The translations under genes were made by a program, and so were the position numbers. Below, piece after piece: positions 54,159 through 63,540 of a stretch of DNA of 64,000 bases; the first letter of the stretch is position 1, and every line of letters starts with the position of its first letter. Source of the stretch: Nereocystis luetkeana (taxonomy: Eukaryota > Sar > Phaeophyceae > Laminariales > Laminariaceae); the NCBI GenBank assembly GCA_031213475.1, contig JARUPZ010000009.1, forward strand, positions 10,139,601 to 10,203,600, written 5' to 3'. Below the pieces are notes generated by a model, which saw only the letters and a list, made by a program, of their open reading frames with translations, was not told the origin of the DNA and made no database searches.

Positions 54159-54247
54159 CCGTTTAGAACCGCAGTCCCGTTTTGGGGACAAACCAGTCAA
54201 ATTTCAAGTAGTTTGTCCCCAAAACGGGACTGCGGTCCTAAAAGGGT
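54159..54247. mobile_element. MITE-A copy
   Basis: A near-perfect hairpin with loop CAGTCAAATTTCAAGTAG, the same loop as the type copy at 44433. TTAA on the right. Confidence 0.9.
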
Positions 54248-54249
54248 TA

Positions 54250-55080
54250 AGACAACAGTCCTCAAAGGATAAAAGAAGAAAAGAGGGGAACAAAACGTAA
54301 GCCTTTGAGATCGAAAAAATCTTCAGACCTTACATTCGCACGCGCACTGATGCATCGGTGTGAGAGAAATCGATCTTTCAACCGCACGACAGGGTGCTCA
54401 ACAAGCACCCATATTACATACTGGTACCAGGTACCGTACCACACTGGGTGATGATTTAACACACACCCTGGGACGAATTTCAGGCCCGGCGTCCCGCTAA
54501 AACACGGGGGAGGGGGCACACAAAACCAAAAATTGTGGCTTTGGATTTATTTCGTCTACAGCAGTGGAAGGTTGCATAGACACATCGCTCGGCGTATCAC
54601 GAACCTTTCCTTTCGCCGAGAAACCCAGCTTTGAAAATCGTCGCAGGGGGTGTTATCTTATCACCCAGTGTGATAGTGTCATAGTGTACGGTACGGTACA
54701 TAACACAGGTACACATCACACAGGCAAAAGTACGTATACGAGCAGTATGTGCGCATATCCCACGTTACGTTAGTTTTCGTCTGCGTGGTGGGAGCGGAGC
54801 GTCTTTGCAGACAAAAAATCGACAAAAAATCACCAGGTGAGTGTGAGATACTGCTGTGAGCAAATAAACACAGGGCGAGTCCCGAGTTCCGCCTGCCTGA
54901 AGTGCGTGTGTGGGCGTGTTCCTCATCATTCTTTCTACTCGTCGACTCTCTCGCCTGTGGGCCTGATTCACTCGGTAGACTTATTGAAAAACAATGGCGT
55001 ACTCGTAGCGGAAGCAGTGGTTTAGAGGCTGATCCGTCCACGCTATACGCATTTTTCTGCTCTGCTCACTGCTCCCTTTT
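54250..55080. other. Unassigned
   Basis: A single minisatellite unit like 22.4 kb lies near 54650. No exon with clear splice edges was found. Confidence 0.4.
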
Positions 55081-55082
55081 TT

Positions 55083-55415
55083 TTCGATAATCACTTTCCC
55101 TTTCCAGCTCAACCCCGGTTATACTCTCCGCAGTCTTCTTCTGGAAAAGCCGTGGTCACAGGTATCGTCCCTTCTTCCCCCCCCCCGGTACGCGCCTTCA
55201 TTTTTTGTCGCGCATAGGGTTCATTCAGAGCATTCCCACAGCTCGTCGATTTTCATCGAATGTACGTAGCTAACTCGCGCTCTCGCGCTTTCCGCTCAAC
55301 ATTGTTTAGGCAAGAAAAAGTCCTTACGAGCTGTACGCATGCATTCAGACTGGAACCCACGCAAATGGTCTTGGGGGGCACGCGGACCACCTACGAAGCC
55401 ACCGGGGACGCATTG
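55083..55415 (-). mobile_element. SINE-2, second full-length copy
   Basis: Minus-strand head TGCGTCCCCGGTGGCTTCG, box B GGTTCCAGTCTG (one change), then the shared body and an A8 tail (T-run 55078-55086 on plus). Confidence 0.8.
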
Positions 55416-55435
55416 GAATGTATAACTGAATAATA

Positions 55436-55580
55436 ATGCATCCCTGTCGTGACTTTGCGACCACAGGGCTTGGTCTCCCCTTAGTCAGGACGGAGGATCG
55501 GCACGGACACCTGGCTGGGTGTGCTGGATGTCGAAGGGTAGAAACAACGGTTTGATGTGAAGAAGACGCACGCACACGAC
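55436..55580 (+). mobile_element. SINE-3 copy, 5'-truncated
   Basis: GACTTTGCGACCACAGGGCTT, GGATCGGCACGGACAC, GGATGTCGAAGGGTAGAAAC and TGATGTGAAG, then a C/A-rich tail. A (GAGT)n run follows at 55602-55627. Confidence 0.75.
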
Positions 55581-55777
55581 GTGAGCGTAAGGTGCGAGCG
55601 AGCGAGTGAGTGAGTGAGTGAGTGAGTGCGTGCGCATGGGTCTGCCCAGACAAAGGACGTAAAGCTGTCGACACTTTGCGACCGCTCCTTCACACCGGAG
55701 TCACCGTCACAGCAGCGAACAGGTTTGCACATGCGAAGAAACAAAAACGCCGAAGGGAGGATGGCAGTGACAACTTG

Positions 55778-55863
55778 ACCATTTAGGACCGCAATCCCGT
55801 CATGGGAACAAACTGCTTAGGTTTTGAGTAGTTCGTCCCCGAAATGGGACAGCTGTACTAAAT
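55778..55863. mobile_element. MITE-A copy (diverged)
   Basis: Arms ATTTAGGACCGCAATCCCGT and a partly matching complement. Confidence 0.75.
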
Positions 55864-55871
55864 GTTGAAAA

Positions 55872-56135
55872 CATGTGTGTGCGTGTTTTCACATTAAACC
55901 GTCATTGTTGCCCATGGACATCCACCCCACCCAGGCGTCCGTGCCGATTCTTCGACCCCAGAGAGAAGCAGGCAGATGTGTGGTCGCAAAAACTGCGACA
56001 CAGCGGGAAACTGCAGTATTTTGTATCCTGTAATACAGTCAGTGAATAAAACCAGAGTGCAGCAGCAGACAGACGATGCAATGGATGTCACGCCATCGTT
56101 CGGGATGCGACAGGCACGACATACACATCCCACCC
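55872..56135 (-). mobile_element. SINE-3 copy, reverse orientation, near full length
   Basis: Tail side GTGTGCGTGTTTTCACATTA, then GTCCGTGCCGATTCTTCGAC, GTGGTCGCAAAAACTGCG and the head GATGCGACAGGCACGACAT in order. Confidence 0.75.
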
Positions 56136-56398
56136 TGCGTTGCGAGCAATCATGTCAGGAGACATGCCAAGCGAGGCAACAGGCGCGCTGTCAAGGGTCC
56201 AGGGCAAAGCGTTCCTTTCTGAAACCTCGTGGTTAGGTGTCAGTCCGGTCGAGGTAAAGTTGCCGTCTGTCGAGTGGGGAAAGTGGCGTCTCCCGACATA
56301 TTCGGTTGACACAGGTGGAAAAAACCCTTGAAACACAGAAAAGCACGAACCTAAAAATCTGAGTCAAATTCCGAGTAATTTTTCCGCACAACCGCAGT

Positions 56399-56494
56399 GC
56401 GCTTTTACAACCATAGTGCCGTTTTTGGGGACAAACCACACAAATTCCAAGTATTATAGGTCGTCTCCAACGCGGGACTGCGGTCCTAAAAGGG
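56399..56494. mobile_element. MITE-A copy (diverged)
   Basis: The left arm is poor (TTTTACAACCATAGTGCCG); the right arm GCGGGACTGCGGTCCTAAAA is good. Confidence 0.75.
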
Positions 56495-56659
56495 TTCACG
56501 TCAAACACACACACACACACTTGCAACTGTTGTCCCAAAAATGAAGACACGTTCCGACAAGGTACGAGCGTGTAAGCGCTCTCTCTGCATTTTCAAGTAC
56601 TATTAATAGGTGGTCCAGTTAGTTATACGAACTGATACCATGTTGTTGTTGTCGTTGCT

Positions 56660-56790
56660 GTCTTAACATTAAATCGTCCTTTCTACCCAGCTTCAGTACA
56701 CCCAGCGTCCGTCCTGATTCCCTATCCTAGAGAGATACTGATTCTGTCGTCACAGACAGTGACACACATCCCGGTCGGAAATATAACATC
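56660..56790 (-). mobile_element. SINE-3 fragment, reverse orientation
   Basis: AACATTAAATCGTCCTTTCT, GTCCGTCCTGATTCCCTATCC and TTCTGTCGTCACAGACAG follow family order. Confidence 0.65.
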
Positions 56791-57281
56791 CGTACGATGT
56801 AGTCCAACAAGTGGTATGAAATGGGTATTACTAATATTAATAGTATCCTGTCGGCCTCGGTGCAACTACAGGCGTAGATGCTCTACTACCATCAGGTATA
56901 TATATATTTTTCAACATTTTTGGAGGACGGATCTGGCTCTCGCTTCGCTGGCCTGAACGTGAAAGTCGCAAAAAAGAAGCCAGCTCGCCGGCCACCAGCT
57001 GGCTTCCCAGCCTACTTGCCGACTCAAAACTACCCATCTAGTTGGCTCACGTCACCTACCGAACCGATTATTCATGATCACGTTCGTCGTGGAATCCTTT
57101 GTATCGCGCCTCAGCTTGAAGAAGGAAAAAAAAACACGCACACACACCCAGACAGACACACGCACACTTGCACACACTTGCACAAACTGCGATAAATCTT
57201 TAAAATACGAAGACAAAAAAATACAGCTGCAGCCCTCGACTTTTCTCTTGATTTTGGTCGGGACCAGTTCGGCACCTCCTA
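56791..57281. other. Unassigned
   Basis: An ACACAC-rich tract at 57133-57185 on the plus strand. No exon recognised. Confidence 0.4.
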
Positions 57282-57391
57282 TTACGGGGGACCACACGTA
57301 TGTAAACAGGACAAAGTATTGATAGTAAAAACACCGACATTTAAAAGTTTTTTGTGTGTACCGTAGGTCCTATTTAATATGGCCCCCACGA
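57282..57391. mobile_element. MITE-B copy 8
   Basis: Left end TTACGGGGGACCACACGTAT after TA; right end TTTAATATGGCCCCCACG followed by ATA. Older and diverged. Confidence 0.75.
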
Positions 57392-58110
57392 TATACTACA
57401 TATAATATGGGCACGAGGGTTCTTGGCTGCCCCTGCCGACAGCAGACTGCTGCTAAGAGCGTCAACATCGTTCGTACAGGGGATGCGCTCGCTTTTCCCC
57501 GAGAAAGGTGAGAGCGCTGAAAGTCAGACGCCAGGGTTTTTCGGAAAAGCTCTCGGGCAAGAAATTTTTTTCCGAGCAAGCAAAAACTCGTCAGGGGATT
57601 TTGGCAACCTTCCTGTGCTTTTTCATTATTATTATATATTACCCTCCGGCGGATTGGTAAAAATAAAGCTCAAGCTCACCACATTCCACGTTACCGTGTC
57701 GTGTGCCAATTTAACCTATAGCTCCCGTTGCAACATCAGCACAAGCGGCTGTTACGACTGGCGCTTGGGCACGTTGACCCGACCTGACCCCGGACAGGGG
57801 CAGGTGCGGTAGAGATAGCCACCCGGGAGAGTCATCTCCCCCGAGTAGTGTGGGACTTGCGCTTGGGGAAAAAAGAGCCCTAATAAGAAACGATCCGGGG
57901 CCCCTGTATAATTCAACTCGCAATAAGGTAAAAGTCCCCAGCAGGCTCGGTTTGGAGATCAGGTCTGGGTGGGATCAGGTCATGCCTGCGTGGCCTCACA
58001 CGGCAACAGGTGGGGGGGGGGGGGGGGGGGCTGGATAAGCTGGAGGAAAAAAAAACGCACCGCACGTTTTGGTTTCTCTCTCCCAGGCGAGCAAATATAT
58101 TACTGCTGTA
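57392..58110. other. Unassigned
   Basis: A short word GATCAGGTCTGGGTGG occurs at 57957-57972 and also near 47848, in the same orientation, so another low-copy repeat may be present. G-run 58013-58030. No gene supported. Confidence 0.4.
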
Positions 58111-58111
58111 G

Positions 58112-58250
58112 TAGCTATATACCGCAGTGGTAAATATCACGAAGCTGCACCTGGTTGTCCGTCCGTACACGAGCACCGGCATGGACACTGGCTGTGCAGG
58201 GTGTCGACGGGGAAAAAGAACGGTTTTCATGTGAAGAACACACACACCTT
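58112..58250 (+). mobile_element. SINE-3 copy, 5'-truncated
   Basis: GCACCGGCATGGACACTGGC, GTGTCGACGGGGAAAAAGAACG, then TTCATGTGAAG and (AC)n. Confidence 0.7.
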
Positions 58251-58558
58251 TCGTTCGTGGGTATGTTCCACTTTTTTCTAGACAGGTACTCGGAAAAAAA
58301 AAAAGAAATAAGGCTCGTAACTCTGCAAAACGTCAGCAGGCCGCCACTAAACATACAGCTGTTCGAGTTGGGCCAACCAGGACCCCGCCGCAACCCGTTT
58401 ATCGGCGGCGATGCCGGGCGCAATTTTCACAACTACTGGCAGTATATACGGAAACTAATTTCTTGACACGGCGTTCGTTGTTCGTGCGGACAGCAGAATA
58501 CATTCAGCCAGTCACGTTTTAGTTTGTTGCTGATGGTTTCTTTCGCCAACTCTAGGTC

Positions 58559-58909
58559 TTGACTCGTTATACCCCCCGTTCTTACCTGCCTCAAGGACAT
58601 ATGGCGTTGGGCGAGAGGCTCGACGACACGACAGGATCAGGACGAGTGAAGGCGCGGCCAGACTCGGGAGTGGACTGTCTGGAATCTACTTCGACCAGGA
58701 GGTCGACGGAGCAAAGTTGTCGGCTAGCCTTGAACCACCTCACTTCCCAGGGGGGTGTTTCAACCAACGCCGAGGGGGAGCAACGTGGTCGAGTACAGCA
58801 GTATGTACCTCTTGTCAACATCACCATGGTTTCCGATCGCATGGAGCACGCTACGAGTACGCACTTGCTTGTTGACGACATAATTCCTTCTCTCCTGCAG
58901 GGTAAATAA
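58559..58909 (+). CDS. Candidate host exon or small protein, 116 codons
   Basis: The frame reads MALGERLDDTTGSGRVKARP in the middle and ends STHLLVDDIIPSLLQGK before TAA. Residue use is balanced and unlike the simple-sequence frames nearby. Splice-like text TACCTGCCTCAAG lies at 58583-58595 and a donor-like CAGGGTAAAT at the end, so the last codons may be intronic. No family is recognised. Could be chance. Confidence 0.3.
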   Translation: MTRYTPRSYLPQGHMALGERLDDTTGSGRVKARPDSGVDCLESTSTRRSTEQSCRLALNHLTSQGGVSTNAEGEQRGRVQQYVPLVNITMVSDRMEHATSTHLLVDDIIPSLLQGK

Positions 58910-59000
58910 AGCGCGGAGGTGCTGATCTATGTTGTGTGTGTCCTTTACATTATACCGTTATTTCTACCCGTCGACATCACGTTGAGCTGATTTCGACTTG

Positions 59001-59089
59001 ACCTGTTAAAACCGCAGTCCCGTGTTGCGGACAAAGCCCTCAAATTCTAAGTAAGTTGCCCCCAAAACGGGACTGCGGTCCTAAAAGGG
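59001..59089. mobile_element. MITE-A copy
   Basis: Arms CCTGTTAAAACCGCAGTCCC to complement. It follows a SINE-3 tail fragment (58935-58980). Confidence 0.85.
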
Positions 59090-59594
59090 TTATAAGGAGT
59101 ACTACTAATCGTGCTGCCACTGCCGCTGCCGCTGCTTGGTTGGTTGGACTTGTGTCTCAACTTCTCCTTTCTTCTTTTTTCTTCTTCTACATCCCCATGT
59201 AATATTCTCGCCCTACGTACATACATACACCACTCTTCACCCAAATACAGGGACACTTCGCATTGAAACATTGACAAAGAACGTTTTCTTCCGTCCTGGT
59301 GGTACGTACGTACTCTTCCGCGCCCTCCATGTCGTACCTCGAACCCACATTAATTCACGTAGATCCCCGACTGAAATTCTCGACTTCTAAATTCTCAAAG
59401 GACACAATCGCGTACTGCTCTGCTGTAGCTGTGCTGGTGTATTTCTCTAGGATGACGAATAGGCACGGACTACCCGGGTGCCCTAGACAACGGCGACCAC
59501 GGGGTAAAATAAAAAGGATGGTTGAAGGTCACGAACACACAACCTCGACCTGTCGTACTTCCAACGAAACACCCACGAAACGGCTCTCTCTTAA

Positions 59595-59704
59595 CCCTTC
59601 TAGGACCGCAGTCCCGTTTTGGTGACAAATTACTTAGAATTTGAGCGGCTTGTCCCCGAGACGGGACTGCGGTTCTTAACCCCTGGACTGCGGTTCTAAA
59701 GGGG
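59595..59704. mobile_element. MITE-A copy with a partial internal duplication
   Basis: TTAA at 59591-59594 and 59705-59708. The right arm is followed by a second copy of its last ~20 bases (CTGCGGTTCTTAACCCCTGG then the arm end again), so the element is about 20 bp longer than usual. Confidence 0.85.
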
Positions 59705-59719
59705 TTAAGAACCGCAGAG

Positions 59720-60297
59720 CGGTTTTGTACAGGAGTCAAATGCTACTGCTTCTGAGTAGTTCGCCCCCGAAACGGCAGCCCCGTGTAAGGATCAAGGAAA
59801 AACGCCTCCTCGGATGAATGATCAGAACCGCTTGACCCCGAAAATCAGGGGGGTGGTGTGCACGAAACGAGACTGGCGGCTGCTGGCACACGTCGTCGAG
59901 ACATTCTTTAGTTTCGTATTTCTTTGTTATCATACGTACCTTCCCATTTATTATCCCCGAACTATTGAGGGGGTACGTACACCGTAGCCTCATAGAGCAG
60001 TCGCCTGTATGGCAGACTTGGCCGGCAGCGATCGCGTCGTTTTTCAAGGCTCTATTAATAGAAACTTACACAAACACTGCTGTGTGTGATCGAATTATCA
60101 CACACCAAAAGCTTGCAAATATGAACGTTGAATAAGTTTTCGGTCTCACAGCTCTGTGTTTTTTTTTCTTCATTTTTTTTTTTCCTTCATTTTCTTCTTT
60201 CCTACTCCTCCACTCCCTCACAGAAAGTACCGACAAAAAATCCGGGGTCATATATATGACGGGCGATCCTCACCTCTCCCCACCAACTTGTACGGAT
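59720..60297. other. Unassigned
   Basis: T-rich with short runs. The words CATCCGGGGTCAT-like at 60240-60255 recall the SINE-1 body, but too little matches to call it. Confidence 0.35.
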
Positions 60298-60388
60298 CTC
60301 TCTAGGATTGAAAAATCGTCACGAACACTGGTAGTGCTTCATGTACCAAGGGCGGAAAGAGCGGATTAATGTGAAGGACAAGACACCA
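60298..60388 (+). mobile_element. SINE-3 fragment
   Basis: GATTGAAAAATCGTCACGAACACTGG, in family order but with several changes, through GGATTAATGTGAAGGA and an AC-rich end. Confidence 0.6.
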
Positions 60389-60491
60389 ACACACACCACC
60401 GCTGTTCGCGCAGGCAGCTTTTTTTTTTCACGAAAATACTGACGCCCCTTGTTGCTTCGTCGACTCCCGTCGAATCTCGCTGTATGAACTA

Positions 60492-60729
60492 TCACGGGGG
60501 ACCACAGTTAACCCTTTTAGGACTGCAGTCTCGTTTTGGGAACAATTGGGGACAAATTACTTGGAATTTGAGTGCCCTGTCCCCAAAACGGGACTGGAGT
60601 TCTAAAGGGGTTAATAGGACCTACCAGGTACCTGGTATGGTAAATAAATAAAAACCTATCAGGTACCTGGTATATATTTAACCATGTTCACTAACAATAT
60701 TTGGTCCTATTGACTCTGGCCCCCCGTAA
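60492..60729. mobile_element. MITE-B copy 9 with a MITE-A inside its TTAA
   Basis: Left arm CACGGGGGACCACAG then TTAA; right arm TTAATAGGACC and onward to CCCCCGTAAT. The uninterrupted MITE-B arm reads ATAGTTAATAGGACC, so the TTAA is exactly the duplicated target of the inner element. Confidence 0.9.
60512..60610. mobile_element. MITE-A inside MITE-B
   Basis: CCCTTTTAGGACTGCAGTCT to TTCTAAAGGGG between perfect TTAA duplications (60508-60511, 60611-60614). Confidence 0.9.
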
Positions 60730-60999
60730 TATCAATGGCGTTGGGGATAGGAGAATAGGATATCGACATCGGAGTCGAGCTCGATACGATACCGGCGAAC
60801 CAACACAGAACACTCGATAAAATCTCGATATTTGATAAATTGAAGCTTCCGCTCGACCAACTGAACGAAACAAAAACTCTGGGGGTTACCCTATATATAC
60901 AGGAGTTTTTTTCTTTTTTCTTTTTTCTTTTTTCTTTATTCTCTCGATTTTTTACGTGAAAGAAACCCTTTCTTTCGTTTCACACGCTTTTCATACGTA

Positions 61000-61240
61000 G
61001 CACGGGTACGTCGTGCTTGTCGTATCCAGCAAGATGACATGAGCATTACATTGTCTTCTCGGGTTAATGCGCACCTGGTGACAAGGTAGAGTGTCTCCCT
61101 GCGTCGCAGGTTCGTAACCGCAGCACTTGGACCTCCCTACGAGCAGGATTGGAGAATCGGCACGGACACTTTTCGCACCGGATGTCGAACGGGAAAGAGA
61201 ACGGTCCAATATAACTATGTGCAAAAAAAAAAAAAAAACG
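61000..61240 (+). mobile_element. SINE-3 copy with the best Pol III-like boxes
   Basis: Head CGTCGTGCTTGTCGTATCC, then GTGACAAGGTAGAGTG (box-A-like) and GGTTCGTAACC at 61109-61119 (box-B-like), GAATCGGCACGGACAC, GGATGTCGAACGGGAAAGAG, tail with A-run. The boxes suggest that the family head is tRNA-related, although other copies have lost them. Confidence 0.7.
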
Positions 61241-61260
61241 CACGCACGCACGCACGCATG

Positions 61261-61533
61261 AAAGGCAAGAGGCTTTCGATACGATATCCACCAACGGTAT
61301 GTACGCGGTGTGTCAAACAGACCCGTCGCCGGGCGTTGTTTTGCGCTCTCCCATTAGTCGACGAGGAGATCGACTTTTTCGAATTTTGTCAGCGATGCTT
61401 ACGCTCGCCTCGGTGGCGAGGAATTCAGCTCTTGGAATTTGTCCGAGGGGTGGTTGATACCTTGCGTGCTATATTATACGTTATCTACGGCCAGCCTGCA
61501 GGGACGAAGCATGCAGGCCGGCACAAAGGTTAG
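61261..61533 (+). CDS. Weak candidate exon
   Basis: The part PLVDEEIDFFEFCQRCLRSP followed by RWRGIQLLEFVRGVVDTLRA looks protein-like, and the frame ends at a donor-like CAAAGGTTAGT. No acceptor or family is recognised. Confidence 0.2.
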   Translation, partial: KGKRLSIRYPPTVCTRCVKQTRRRALFCALPLVDEEIDFFEFCQRCLRSPRWRGIQLLEFVRGVVDTLRAILYVIYGQPAGTKHAGRHKG

Positions 61534-61670
61534 TAGATGACTTGTCGCTGCGTGTCGTCAGCTATATACGGTGAAAAAGCCGAAGCGTGCACTCACTCAG
61601 CACTACGACTACTTGCTGAAAAGGTCTCCTCGCGAGCAAAAAAAAAAAAAAGGTTGCTCTTCGTTTTCTT

Positions 61671-61724
<54 letters not shown>
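61671..61724 (+). repeat. (GTT)18 microsatellite
   Basis: A pure triplet run. Open as Val, Leu, Cys, Asn or Gln runs in various frames; not a gene. Confidence 0.95.
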
Positions 61725-61725
<1 letters not shown>

Positions 61726-61739
61726 GTTTTTTTGTTCCG

Positions 61740-62990
61740 ACCACATATATAATACCCGGGGGATACAGCCAGCAGGCAGCAACTCAACCAACGGGAGGAA
61801 AAGAAAGAGGAAGAGGAAGAGGAGGAGCCATCAATAGCATCATGTACACAGCAGTACAACCAACCGTAGAGAGCTTTTGAGTCACACAGGGTTCGCGATC
61901 TCTTTCCAGCTCTCGTTTTTGTCTCAACGGTAAGGGTCCTGAGGTCGGCCACCGTCAGTACATCTTTGGGAAGGCTCTTGATACGGTGTTTCCGAGAAAC
62001 GTTACCACTCTGTCCCTCAATATAAGGATAAGTTTGTATTCAAATCTCAGTCTACAAAAGGTCCTCAGAAATCGGAAGAGAGCGGGAGTTCGGTACCAAC
62101 GCGCACGTTTTGAAGGGAAAAAAAAAAAAAATGAGCGCTAAAACAAGAATCGCACCTCCAACTGCTGCCCCAGTCTCGACGCTCGTTGGGGTATCTAACT
62201 CAGAGATTTCAACCATTGTGTTGTGTCTAGAAAGCAGAAAACACTGCTGTAATTCTGACAGACAGCAGCACTTACGATTCACGATACACTGCTGCCGTAC
62301 GTAATTAATTGTAAGCCGTGTTATCAAACATTTCAACAGACAGGTAGGTGGCTTCTAACCCAAAACGACGGCTGCTTCATCCAGCCCTGAGGGCGTTGTG
62401 GAACAAACGGCGTACTGATGCTATCTTTTGATAGATCAGACCCGCTCCTACGTTTTCGAGGTTACAAGCACTTGGGAACCAGGGTATGAGCAATGTCAGG
62501 GGTGCGTTTCTAAGCCGCATGAAAAGTTCACCCTAACAAGGCAAAAAACTCCACTCCAGTTTCGGGACAAATCACTCGGAAACAGAGTCATACACTCGGG
62601 ATCAGAGCCCTATGCTTGGAATCATACCAAGTATATGCCATAGATACCCGCACCAGGTCTCCCATCATGCACGAGTATATGTCTACATATGTACGTACGC
62701 AATTCGATGAGAGTCGGCAAGGAAAAAAAGGGCCGCAGTCGTTTCTTCCCCCACGCGACGACCAAAAAAAAACATGAGGCGCACAAAACCTTCGGGTCCC
62801 AAAAGAGGAGAGGCTTCGTATTACGCGAGTCGAAAAGGGAAGATTAAATAAAAGTGCTGAATTACTCTCGCGATTAAAAAAAAAAACGATAGCAAGCGTA
62901 CACACCGTAGTGGGGATGGGGGGAGAAAAAATGCTTCTTCGTATCCCCGGATCTGAGTAACGCCAAAACACTACCAACTCCTCTGCTATC
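61740..62990. other. Unassigned
   Basis: No repeat match or splice-bounded exon. A minus frame near 62336-62052 has one hydrophobic stretch (GAAVGGAILVLALIFFFF), but the T/A-run explains most of it. Confidence 0.4.
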
Positions 62991-62992
62991 GG

Positions 62993-63113
62993 TAGGACTG
63001 CAGTCCCGGTTCGGGGACAAGCTATCACGGGGGACCATAGTAAATACGAAAAAATATTGTAGATAAAAATATTGAAAAATACAGGTTTTTGTGTGTACCG
63101 TAGGTCCTATTTA

Positions 63114-63150
<37 letters not shown>

Positions 63151-63540
63151 CATCCCATTCATTATCTTCGCACATCTTCTTCTCTCTCTCCTTCCAACTC
63201 GTAACTCAGATCCGGGGTCACATAGCAGGCTCTTCTCCCCCCTTCCCGCTACGGTACGTGCCTTCATTTTTATCGCGAGAAGATTTCAGCCTTTTCTTCC
63301 CTCGTCGACTCGCATCGAATTGTGCCTACCCACGCTGCAAGGCGCTCTCAACAATTGAATCCCTTTTTTTTATTTTTGCAAATAAAGTCAAAGTCCGACC
63401 CTCCTGGGGCTCGAACCCAGGACTCAAACAAGTAGAATTCGAGGTTAACCACTTGAACCACCGGGGCGACCGGGATAGTATGGCCCCCCGTAAAAGTCGA
63501 CTTTCAAGTAGTCTGGCCCCCCAAAACCAGGACTACTTGT
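62993..63540. mobile_element. MITE-A split by MITE-B, split by SINE-1
   Basis: MITE-A arm TAGGACTGCAGTCCCGGTTC (62993-63023), then MITE-B copy 10 left part (63025-63117), SINE-1 (63118-63475), MITE-B right end (TATGGCCCCCCGTAA, to about 63494), then MITE-A remainder TTTCAAGTAGTCTGGCCCCC. Confidence 0.8.
63118..63475 (-). mobile_element. SINE-1, full-length copy with target duplication
   Basis: Same structure as 42088-42449. T-run of 33 at the left is the A-tail. TAGTAT stands on both sides (63112-63117 and 63476-63481). Box A TGGTTCAAGTGGTTAACC, box B GGTTCGAGCCC. Confidence 0.9.

Noticed and set aside
61562-61952. Poly-Asn/poly-Gln proteins on the minus strand
   Set aside because: They come entirely from the (GTT)18 run.
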